This document shows positions 8,595 through 15,976 of a DNA stretch of 64,000 nt, piece after piece. The notes under the pieces were generated by a model that was given only the letters and a program-made list of their open reading frames with translations, was not told the origin of the DNA and made no database searches. The position numbers and the translations under genes are program-made. Every line of letters begins with the position of its first letter. The stretch's first letter is position 1. The DNA lies in NCBI GenBank assembly GCA_028875725.1, contig JAPPCR010000023.1, positions 310,001 to 374,000 on the forward strand, given 5' to 3'. The DNA comes from Acidobacteriota bacterium. GTDB taxonomy: Bacteria; Acidobacteriota; Thermoanaerobaculia; Multivoradales; Multivoraceae.

Positions 8595-10009
8595 GCCGTC
8601 TCCTTGCTGGCCGCGGCGCCCGAGCCGACGGTACTCGCCACCGTGCCGTCGGCGAGCCGCGTACGAAGTTCGTCGCCCGCCGCCACGTCTGACGCCCGCC
8701 GCACGAGTCCGCCGTCGGCGCGGCGCGTGATGCTGAAGCCGCGGGCGAGCGTCCGTTCCGGGGAGAGTTGCTCGCACAGCCGACCGTGCGCCTCCAAGCG
8801 CTCGGCCGCCCGGCCAATCGGCTTGAGCGCGCCGCGGACCAGGCCGTAGCGCTGAATCTCCTCCTGCTTCCTGGCGGCCGCCACGAGCCGCTGGGCGGCA
8901 GTCCGCGCCCGGCTGGCCGCCAGCCGGCACTCGGCGGTACGGTCCGACAGCGCTCTCCCGGCCGCCCGCCCCAGGTCGCGCCGGAGGGCCCCGCAGTCAC
9001 GGACGCGGTTCCTGAGCAAGGCGCGGCTCGGCGACGCCAGCCGCGGCGGGACGGAAGAGACGCGTTGCCGAGCGGCGCGCAGGAGGTCCGTGGCCTGCCG
9101 CGCGAGGGCACGGCCCGCCTCCTCCACCCGGTACGCCGCCTCTCCGACCCTGCCGGCCAGGAACTCGGCCGCTTCCGTCGGCGTCTTGCAGGAGGTGTGG
9201 GCGACGACGTCCGCGATCGATACGTCGATCTGGTGGCCGATGCCGCAAATCGTCGGCACCGGCGACCGGGCCACCGCGCGGGCCACCCGGCGGCTATCGA
9301 ACGTGGCCAGGTCGGAGCGCGAGCCGCCGCCCCGGATCAGGGCGATTGCATCGAGCCGCCGGCCGCCGCGCGCGTAGGCGCCGAGCAGGTCGAAGGCTCG
9401 GCCGATCTCCGCCTCGGCCGCCGCTCCCTGGACCGCGGAGTGGACGAGGTACACGCGAAAGCCCAGGCCGGAGTTGACCAGGGTGTCGAGGAAGTCGTGG
9501 TAGGCGGCGCTCCCCTCGGACGTGATGAGCCCGATCTCGAGCGGCGCCGCCGGCAGCGGCAGCTTCTTGTTGCGCTCGAGCAAGCCCTCGGCCTCCAGCG
9601 CCCGGAGCGTCTCCCGGCGCCTTTTCTCGAGCGCGCCGAGCGAGAACAGTGGATCGACCTCGCGGACCGTGAACTGGAGTCGGCCGCCGCCCGGCCAGAA
9701 CTCGGGGCGGCCGCTGCAACGCAGCACGACGCCCTCGGCCAGTTCGACACCGGCCTCGCGCAGCTGAACCTCGGTGACGGCGCGCTCGTCAGCCCAGAGC
9801 ACGCAGTCGATCTTCGCCCGGATCCGGTCGCCGCGGCCCTTCTCGATCAGCTCGAAGTAGAGCTGGCCCCTGGCCGCCGACCGCAGCCGCTGGACTTCCC
9901 CCGCGACCCATACGGCAGGGTACGCGTCGGCGAGCAGGCCTTTCATCTCCCAGGCGAACTCGGAGACGGTGTAGGTGCCGGCCGGCAGTTCGGAATCGAG
10001 GCGGCTCAA
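8591..10009 (-). CDS. xseA: Exodeoxyribonuclease VII large subunit
   Basis: The large subunit of exonuclease VII degrades single-stranded DNA from both ends to oligonucleotides. The N-terminal OB fold includes VWVAGEVQRLR and GQLYFELIEKG; the catalytic domain includes IGLITSEGSAAYHDFL, LIRGGGSRSDLATFD and GIGHQIDVSIADVVAHTSCKTPTEAAE; the C-terminal half is a long Arg/Ala-rich helical region. The length (472 aa) is normal. The start is TTG at 10009, 7 nt after the preceding stop, and no ATG or GTG lies near the conserved N-terminus. Confidence 0.95.
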   Translation of the reverse strand: MSRLDSELPAGTYTVSEFAWEMKGLLADAYPAVWVAGEVQRLRSAARGQLYFELIEKGRGDRIRAKIDCVLWADERAVTEVQLREAGVELAEGVVLRCSGRPEFWPGGGRLQFTVREVDPLFSLGALEKRRRETLRALEAEGLLERNKKLPLPAAPLEIGLITSEGSAAYHDFLDTLVNSGLGFRVYLVHSAVQGAAAEAEIGRAFDLLGAYARGGRRLDAIALIRGGGSRSDLATFDSRRVARAVARSPVPTICGIGHQIDVSIADVVAHTSCKTPTEAAEFLAGRVGEAAYRVEEAGRALARQATDLLRAARQRVSSVPPRLASPSRALLRNRVRDCGALRRDLGRAAGRALSDRTAECRLAASRARTAAQRLVAAARKQEEIQRYGLVRGALKPIGRAAERLEAHGRLCEQLSPERTLARGFSITRRADGGLVRRASDVAAGDELRTRLADGTVASTVGSGAAASKETA

Positions 10010-10016
10010 CTGCGGC

Positions 10017-10565
10017 TCAGTGAAAGCCGGTGAGTTCGGCCATGGATTCCATCGGAATCGCCTCGGCCCACTCCAGGGCGTTCTTGTCGCCGATCGTCAG
10101 CTTGTCCAGGAACTGGCGCGCCTCGTCGCGGTGCGTGAACAGCCGCCAGATGAAGGTGTGGCCGGCCGGCGCGGTGAAGTAGGTGTAGTTGCGCATCCCC
10201 TCGCTCAGGTCGAAGCCGAGATCCGATTCGCCGTTCACGCCGACGCAGGCCATGGCGATCGCCCGGTACGCCAACGCGAGCGCCTTCAGGGGCTCCTCGA
10301 AGTCCGACAGCTCCTCGCGCGAGAGCGGGGAGTGGAAGAGGGCGATCTTCGAACCGTCCTCCTCGGCGAGCAGGTTGTACGGCACGTCCGACCGGTCCAG
10401 CGCGTCCCGCGTCTCGCTGGTCATGACGAAGACATCGTCCGTGTCCTCGACCTTGTAGGCGATCGCGAAGGTGTCCGAGTCCAGCCCCCCGAACGACTCG
10501 GCGAGGATGCCCTCGTCTTCGATCGTGAAGTAGAAGAGGCGCGAGATCATCCGACGGGTAGCCAT
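10017..10565 (-). CDS. Conserved-looking hypothetical protein (182 aa)
   Basis: I do not recognise this family. The protein is soluble, acidic and starts MATRRMISRLFYFTIEDEG. It has an alternating Val/Ile-rich beta pattern in the first 60 residues, a helical middle (REELSDFEEPLKALALAYRA region) and a C-terminal stretch TFIWRLFTHRDEARQF. There is no signal peptide, membrane segment or metal motif. The ATG at 10565 has a strong AGGAG site 5 nt upstream. It lies directly in front of xseA (7-nt gap), so it is likely co-expressed with exonuclease VII, but a role in DNA processing is only a guess. Confidence 0.75.
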   Translation of the reverse strand: MATRRMISRLFYFTIEDEGILAESFGGLDSDTFAIAYKVEDTDDVFVMTSETRDALDRSDVPYNLLAEEDGSKIALFHSPLSREELSDFEEPLKALALAYRAIAMACVGVNGESDLGFDLSEGMRNYTYFTAPAGHTFIWRLFTHRDEARQFLDKLTIGDKNALEWAEAIPMESMAELTGFH

Positions 10566-10624
10566 GGGTACTCCTGGTCAGCCGTAGCGGCCAAGCGGCG
10601 CGAATCCTACCGGATGCCGGTCGT

Positions 10625-11326
10625 TCAGGGCTCCCGGCTCTGGCGCAGAAACCGGTCGAGTTCCCCTCTTTCTTCCGGGGTCGTGTCCTCCAGGGCGATC
10701 AGGTACTCGTCGCCCGCCTCGGGCAGCGGAACGTTGATCAGGGTGACGGCGCGCTCGATCGCTTCGCAGTCCAGACTGACCAGGACCAGGGCCATCTGCC
10801 GGCAGACCGTGAAGAGCTGGGTGCCGAGCTCGCTCTCGATCCGCACCTGGGTCGTCGCCGGCATGCGTTCCGTGCGAATCCAGTAGCCCTCGTCGCCGCG
10901 CCGGATGGCGATCGCGCCCTCCAGACGCAATGTCTGGGCAGGTACGACGAGTTCCTGGGTCAACTGGCTCTCCAGGCTGCCGATGACCACGTCCGCAGCG
11001 ATCCGTCCCGAACCGGAGATGTCCAGCTCGAGCTCGGCCTCGAAGACGCCGTCGCCGCCGGCGGCAAGCGTCGCCGCGTGGCGACTGACGGTCAGGGAGT
11101 GCTCGGGAGAGCGCAGGGCCACCTCGGCCGGGCCGATCCGGATGAGGGAGAGGTCCTCGATCAACTGCTCGTAGACCCGGTTCAGCCGCTCGAACGAGAC
11201 CGTCCGCACGCCGTCCTTGTCCTGTGCCGCGACCGGCGCGGAGACGGCGAGCAGCAGCGCAAGCGCGTTCCACGCGCTGGCGCGAATGGCGATCGCGAGC
11301 CGCCGGCGGCCAGCGCGCCCGGTCAC
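10625..11326 (-). CDS. Secreted hypothetical protein (233 aa)
   Basis: No known family is recognised. Residues 1-35 form a signal peptide (Arg-rich start, hydrophobic stretch ALALLLAVSAPVAAQ, cleavage after AAQ), so the mature protein is periplasmic or exported. The remainder is rich in beta strands with an alternating pattern and a pair of cysteines near residues 173 and 186 that could form a disulfide. The GTG at 11326 overlaps the stop of the VWA-domain gene (GTGA), which suggests the two exported proteins are made together. Confidence 0.7.
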   Translation of the reverse strand: MTGRAGRRRLAIAIRASAWNALALLLAVSAPVAAQDKDGVRTVSFERLNRVYEQLIEDLSLIRIGPAEVALRSPEHSLTVSRHAATLAAGGDGVFEAELELDISGSGRIAADVVIGSLESQLTQELVVPAQTLRLEGAIAIRRGDEGYWIRTERMPATTQVRIESELGTQLFTVCRQMALVLVSLDCEAIERAVTLINVPLPEAGDEYLIALEDTTPEERGELDRFLRQSREP

Positions 11327-13851
11327 GGGTAGTAGCCGCTGATCGTCCGCGCCTTGAGGCGCCCCTTCACGCGCACTTCGACCTCGCGGTACTCGTCGCT
11401 TTCGCCGCCACGGTCGGAGGTGTAGGCGAGCAGGTACTGGGAGCGCAGTTCGCGTTCGATGTCGTCGTAGACCGGCGCGAGGTCCTCGGCCTTGGAGATG
11501 AAGAACGAGCGCCCTCCGGTGGCCTTGGCCAGATCGTTCAGCTTGTTGCGCAGGATCATCTGGGTGCGGCCGACGCCGAGGCCGATCGTGTAGATCGCGA
11601 CGCCCGAGCGCCGCGCGTACTCCTCGACGTCCCGGAACTCGACCGTGCTCGAGGTGTCCTCCCCGTCCGACAGGAGCACGAGCGCGCGGCGGCCCCGAAC
11701 GCCCCGGAAGTAGTAGAGGCTGGTGATCACCGCGTCGTGCAGGGCCGTGGCGCCCGCGGCCCGCAGTCTCTGAATCACCGAGGCCACCGCGCTGACGTCC
11801 GAGGTCCGCCCGATCAACAACGCCGGCCGCGAGGCGAACGCCACGGCGAAGGACCGGTCTCGCGGCGTGATCATGTTCGTCAGGAACTGCGAGGCGGTCC
11901 GACGCGCCTCGCCCAGGGACGTCTCCATCGAGCCCGAGGTGTCGATCACCACCCCCAGGGTGAGCGGCAGGTCCTCGACCAGCTCGAACTTCGCGAGTTC
12001 CTGGCGCCGCTTGTCCTCGAAGACGGTGAAGTCGCTCTCGGCCAGGCTGGTCACCGGCCGGTTCTGACCGTCCACCACCGTGGTGTAGAGCTCGACGAGA
12101 TCGACCTCCAGCGACTCGGTGAAGGCGGGCGCGTTCAGGAAGCGGACATCCTCTGCGCGGCTTCCGTCGTCGAGCGTCGCCGCGACCGTCAGGTAAACGA
12201 GATCCTGCTCGCCCGTCCCGGGGGGCACTTCGACCTCGGCCCGCCAGGGCGGCTGGCTCAGGACGGTCTGAACCTCCCCGCCGACGCTGAACTCGACTTC
12301 CTCGACAATGCGCTCCTCGGGCACGACGATCGTCGCCGACGCCTCCACGCTGCCCGAGACGCGGGCGCCCCGGCGCGGTTCGTTGATCGTCACGCGGAGT
12401 TCGCCCCGCTGCTGGTTCAGCACGATCTCGTCGGCGTCCACCACCTCGCGCTCCGCGTTCAGGCCCTCGACGCGGACCACCTGTTCCTCCGGGTACTTGG
12501 CCAGCCGGACCTCGGCGGTGAACGGCGGCCGGCGGCGGGTCACCTGGACCCTGCCGTCGACCAGAAAGCGCACGGCGACGATGTTCTCGCCCGTGATCAG
12601 CGTATCGGCCCGCCAGAGACCGAGCACCACCTCGCTCTCGGGCGGCACCAGCATGATCGCGTTCCGCGCGTCGAGGACGGTCTCCGGCAGATCCTCGCTC
12701 GCCATGACCAGCCGCAACTGGTCCTCCGGTTCCGCGGGGGCGGCCGTCGGCATCAGCGGCACTTCGACCGGCACCGAGGTGAAGGCCGCCGCGCCGCCGA
12801 CCTCGTCACGGACGAAGAGTCGGAGCAGGAAGACCGAACCCGGCCGGAAGAGCTGCTCTACCGGCAGCGCCAGAGAGCGGTCCGGTTCCGGCGCGCCGCC
12901 GACGAAGCGCATCTTGAAGGTGTCGAAGACCCGGCCCGGCAGTTCGACCATGCCCTCCACGTTGATCCGCGTCTGCTGCCTGCCGGCGTCGTCGACGAAG
13001 GGCTCGACCGGAGCGCCCGGGGGCAGCGAGAGGAGAATCCGCGTCACGATCCGCTGCCCCCGCTCCTCTGGAAAGGTGAGGATCGGATCCTCCAGTTCCA
13101 GCGGCGCCGGCCCGGGCACGACATCGACTGCGGCCTCTCCCGCCCACGCCTCGACATCCGCGGGCGGCGCCACCCAGGCCAGGAAGTCCTCGTCGCTGCG
13201 GCGGTCGCGGCGGAAGCCGAACAGGCCGCGGATACCCGTGATCTCGTCGACCCGGCGTGCCTTCTCGCAGACCTGCAGATCGAAGCGGCGGGCCCGCAGC
13301 AGGCCGCGGAGTTCCTCGTACTGTTCGAGGAAGTACTCCATCTCCGGCATGTAGAGGGCGCGCTTGGTGTCCTCCGGCAACCACAGCCGGAAAACCTCGG
13401 CCGGCTTCGGCTGGTAGATGACGAGATTCGTGTGCTCGCCGTCCTCCGGCCCGTAGCGCCAGAGCTGGAGCGGCCGGAAGGTCTGGTCGCAGTCGACCGG
13501 GTCGATGGCGTCCGGCTCGCCGTGGAGGAACAGCAACCGGGCGCGGACATCGAAGAAGGGCAGACCGGCCATGCGCACCCGCTGCCGCCGATGCTCGACC
13601 GCCTCGGCCACCCTGGCGCGGTCCAGGAAGGTGTCGATGTACTCCAAGCGGGTCAGCGGATCCAGATTCCGCACTCGCTCCAGTTCGGCCGGCGCGAGCA
13701 GGAACTGGGGCCCGTCGAGAAAGAACTCCCGCTCATCGCTGGTCCACTCGGCGAGCCGCCACTCGGGTTCCTGGGCGGCGGCAGGCGCCGCGAGGAGGCC
13801 TGCCGCCAGGAGCAGCACGCCGACGCGCACATGGTTTGCCGCGAACGTCAC
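11323..13851 (-). CDS. Exported VWA domain protein with GWxTD-like N-terminal region
   Basis: This 842-aa protein has a signal peptide (VGVLLLAAGLLAAPAAAQ), a region at roughly 20-130 resembling the GWxTD domain known from Acidobacteriota and related bacteria (EWTSDEREFF; then RARLLFLHGEPDAI), several beta-rich segments in the middle, and a C-terminal von Willebrand A domain at about 625-800. The VWA metal site is intact: DTSGSM gives the DxSxS part and LSDGEDTSS the distal aspartate. Such proteins bind partners through a Mg/Mn ion; the role here is unknown. The start is taken as GTG 13851, overlapping the DUF420 stop (GTGA); a second GTG at 13854 is equally possible. Confidence 0.85.
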   Translation of the reverse strand: MTFAANHVRVGVLLLAAGLLAAPAAAQEPEWRLAEWTSDEREFFLDGPQFLLAPAELERVRNLDPLTRLEYIDTFLDRARVAEAVEHRRQRVRMAGLPFFDVRARLLFLHGEPDAIDPVDCDQTFRPLQLWRYGPEDGEHTNLVIYQPKPAEVFRLWLPEDTKRALYMPEMEYFLEQYEELRGLLRARRFDLQVCEKARRVDEITGIRGLFGFRRDRRSDEDFLAWVAPPADVEAWAGEAAVDVVPGPAPLELEDPILTFPEERGQRIVTRILLSLPPGAPVEPFVDDAGRQQTRINVEGMVELPGRVFDTFKMRFVGGAPEPDRSLALPVEQLFRPGSVFLLRLFVRDEVGGAAAFTSVPVEVPLMPTAAPAEPEDQLRLVMASEDLPETVLDARNAIMLVPPESEVVLGLWRADTLITGENIVAVRFLVDGRVQVTRRRPPFTAEVRLAKYPEEQVVRVEGLNAEREVVDADEIVLNQQRGELRVTINEPRRGARVSGSVEASATIVVPEERIVEEVEFSVGGEVQTVLSQPPWRAEVEVPPGTGEQDLVYLTVAATLDDGSRAEDVRFLNAPAFTESLEVDLVELYTTVVDGQNRPVTSLAESDFTVFEDKRRQELAKFELVEDLPLTLGVVIDTSGSMETSLGEARRTASQFLTNMITPRDRSFAVAFASRPALLIGRTSDVSAVASVIQRLRAAGATALHDAVITSLYYFRGVRGRRALVLLSDGEDTSSTVEFRDVEEYARRSGVAIYTIGLGVGRTQMILRNKLNDLAKATGGRSFFISKAEDLAPVYDDIERELRSQYLLAYTSDRGGESDEYREVEVRVKGRLKARTISGYYP

Positions 13852-14258
13852 CACGACATGCGATACAGCATCCAGTACACGACGACCCCGGTCACCGACA
13901 CGTAGAGCCAGATCGGCAGCGTCACGCGGGCGATCTTCCTGTGCCGTTCGTACCGGCCCCGAAGACCCAGGACGACCGTGATGATCGCCAGCGGCGGCAC
14001 CGCCGCCGCAAGCACCGTATGGGTCAGCAGAATGCCGAGATAGACGGTCCGCACGGTCCCTTCGCCCTCGAAGTGAACCGAGCCGACCTGGTAGTGGTAG
14101 TAGAGATAGGAGATCAGGAACGCCGCCGAACACCCGAGCGCCGACAGCATGACCTGCTTGTGCCGCTCCCGGTTGCCACGCCGGATCAGCACGTAGCCGA
14201 TGACCAGCAGCGTCGCCGCGGTGGCGTTGAGGATGGCGTTGAGAGTCGGCAGGTGCAT
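13848..14258 (-). CDS. DUF420 family membrane protein
   Basis: This 136-aa protein has four predicted membrane segments and the family's conserved histidines (SYLYYHYQVG, LLTHTVLAAA, RHRKIARVTLPIWLYVSVTG). DUF420 proteins (YozB/CtaM type) are linked in some bacteria to assembly of heme-copper oxidase or other heme enzymes, but no cytochrome oxidase gene is present here, so the function remains inferred. The ATG is at 14258. A 90-bp gap separates it from mltG upstream. Confidence 0.82.
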   Translation of the reverse strand: MHLPTLNAILNATAATLLVIGYVLIRRGNRERHKQVMLSALGCSAAFLISYLYYHYQVGSVHFEGEGTVRTVYLGILLTHTVLAAAVPPLAIITVVLGLRGRYERHRKIARVTLPIWLYVSVTGVVVYWMLYRMSW

Positions 14259-14348
14259 CGGGCATGGAGCTTAGCCGGGTGCGATGCACAGGTTGTGCCG
14301 GACTGGGAACCGACGCGCCGGAGACTGGGTGCCTTGTCGACGACCCGC

Positions 14349-15413
14349 CTAGCGGCGCTCCCTCCAGTACCGGACCTGCCAGCGGGCGACGTTGCGGTTG
14401 TGCTCGGCGAGGGTCTCGGCAAAGACGTGGGTGCCGTCGTTGCGGCTGACGAAGTAGAGATAGGAGACGTCGGCCGGCTCCGCCGCGGCGCGGAGGCTGT
14501 GCTCACCGGGTGAGCAGATCGGGCCTGGCGGGAGGCCCGGATGGACATAGGTGTTGTAGGGCGAGTCGAGCTCGAGGTCGCGCCGGCGCAGGTTGCCGTC
14601 CCAGGTGCCGGCCATCTTCAGCGCATAGATGATCGTCGGGTCGGCGTAGAGGCCGATGCCGCGATCGAGGCGGTTGTGGAAGACGGCCGAGACCAGAGGG
14701 CGCTCCTCGATCGCGCCGGCCTCTTTCTCGACGATGCTCGCCAGCGTCACGAGGCCCCGCGGATCGAGACCATGGTCGGCAGCGGCGTCCAGGTGACCCT
14801 CGACGCGGCGGCGGAAGTTGCGGACCATGGCCTCCACGATCTCGGTTTCGCCGGTGTCTCGCGGGAAAGCGTAGGTGTCCGGGAACAGATAGCCCTCCAG
14901 GGATTCGGCGGCCGGATCGAGATCGGCGATCAGGCCAGGCAAGGACATCGCCGCGAGGAACGCGTCCAGCTCTCCGAAGCCCTCTGAGGCCAGGTGCTCC
15001 GCCGTTTCCTGTAGCGTCAGGCCCTCGATCACGGTCACCGGGTAGGTCACGACATCGCCCCGAATCACCCGGTCGAGCGCCGCCACCGTGCTCATCGGCT
15101 GCTCGAAGCGGTACTCGCCGGCCTGCAACACGTCGTCGGGACGCCGGTAGTCGAGGTAGAGACGCGCCAGCAGCGGATCGCCGATGACCCCTGCCGCGGA
15201 CAACTGGTCGAGGATCGACACCAGGGGAGCACCGCGCTCGATAGCCAACTCCACGTTGCCCGAACCCAGCGGCCGCTCGACTTCCCGTTCCGCCCAGGCG
15301 ACAAGACCGGCCGCCGCGGCGGCAAGGGCCGCCAGCGCAGCAACCGCGCCGACCGCGAGCCACAAAAGCAGACGCCGCCTGCGGCGACGTCGCGGCGGCG
15401 TCCTCCGCTTCAC
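14349..15413 (-). CDS. mltG: Endolytic murein transglycosylase MltG
   Basis: MltG cuts nascent glycan strands in the inner membrane and sets their length. The 354-aa protein has a strongly basic start (RRRRRRR), one transmembrane segment at about 14-40, a LysM-like region with YPVTVIEGLTLQETAEHL, and the YceG catalytic domain. LASIVEKEAG contains the catalytic glutamate; SPYNTYVHPGLPPGPICSPG is the other family signature. The GTG start at 15413 overlaps the ruvX stop (GTGA); mltG next to ruvX/yqgF is a frequent arrangement. Confidence 0.95.
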   Translation of the reverse strand: MKRRTPPRRRRRRRLLLWLAVGAVAALAALAAAAAGLVAWAEREVERPLGSGNVELAIERGAPLVSILDQLSAAGVIGDPLLARLYLDYRRPDDVLQAGEYRFEQPMSTVAALDRVIRGDVVTYPVTVIEGLTLQETAEHLASEGFGELDAFLAAMSLPGLIADLDPAAESLEGYLFPDTYAFPRDTGETEIVEAMVRNFRRRVEGHLDAAADHGLDPRGLVTLASIVEKEAGAIEERPLVSAVFHNRLDRGIGLYADPTIIYALKMAGTWDGNLRRRDLELDSPYNTYVHPGLPPGPICSPGEHSLRAAAEPADVSYLYFVSRNDGTHVFAETLAEHNRNVARWQVRYWRERR

Positions 15414-15823
15414 ACCGTCTCCCGGCCCAGCTCCTCCTCGAGGAGGATCTGAGCCGCCACCGCGTCGACCCGCTCCGGGTGCCGCCGCGGATCGACACCC
15501 GCCGCCCGCAGCCGGCGCTCCGCCTCCACCGAGGTCAGGGACTCGTTCACGGTTCGCACCGGCAGATCGCAGGCCTCGCCCAGCTTCCGGGCGAAGGCGC
15601 GGGCGCGCTCGGCCGCCGGCCCGACGGAGCCGTCCAGCCTCCGCGGCTCGCCGACCACGAGTACCTCGGCTTCGGAATCGGCCGCCAGCGCCCTTAGCTC
15701 CGCGATCAGCTGCCGGTCCCCGGTGCGCCGGATCGTCGAGTGCGGCACCGCGATCCCCACATGCGAATCCCCCGTCGCCACCCCGACGCGTTTCTCGCCG
15801 AGATCGATGCCGAGAAGACGCAC
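15410..15823 (-). CDS. ruvX: Putative pre-16S rRNA nuclease RuvX/YqgF
   Basis: This RNase H-fold protein (137 aa) is of the YqgF family, implicated in processing the 5' end of 16S rRNA. LLGIDLGEKRVGVA holds the first catalytic aspartate, VVGEPRRLDGS the second motif and VNESLTSVEAERRL the third, with a final DAVAAQILLEE. The start is GTG at 15823. It is the first gene of the long minus-strand unit that continues through mltG, and a TTGACA element lies about 33 bp upstream. Confidence 0.93.
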   Translation of the reverse strand: MRLLGIDLGEKRVGVATGDSHVGIAVPHSTIRRTGDRQLIAELRALAADSEAEVLVVGEPRRLDGSVGPAAERARAFARKLGEACDLPVRTVNESLTSVEAERRLRAAGVDPRRHPERVDAVAAQILLEEELGRETV

Positions 15824-15832
15824 AGCGCGATC

Positions 15833-15861
15833 ACTCTGAAACGGGCCAGCGGGACTGTCAA
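15833..15861 (-). promoter_or_regulatory. Possible sigma70-type promoter for ruvX-mltG
   Basis: On the minus strand a perfect TTGACA (15861-15856) is followed after 17 nt by CAGAGT (15838-15833), a poor -10 match. It sits in the 153-bp divergent region shared with lptD and would give a very short leader before the ruvX GTG at 15823. No convincing plus-strand promoter for lptD was found in the same gap. Confidence 0.35.
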
Positions 15862-15976
15862 CCGACCGGGACCGATGTCTGGAGTTGGCCCGGCAATTGC
15901 TACCATCACCACCATGCGCAGGGCGTCCCGGATGGCAGAGCCGTCATCGCGATCCTGACAGTGGTCCATAGCCGAG

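Noticed and set aside
11224..13905. Open reading frame of 893 codons on the plus strand
   Set aside because: Antisense shadow of the VWA-domain gene, without any domain pattern.
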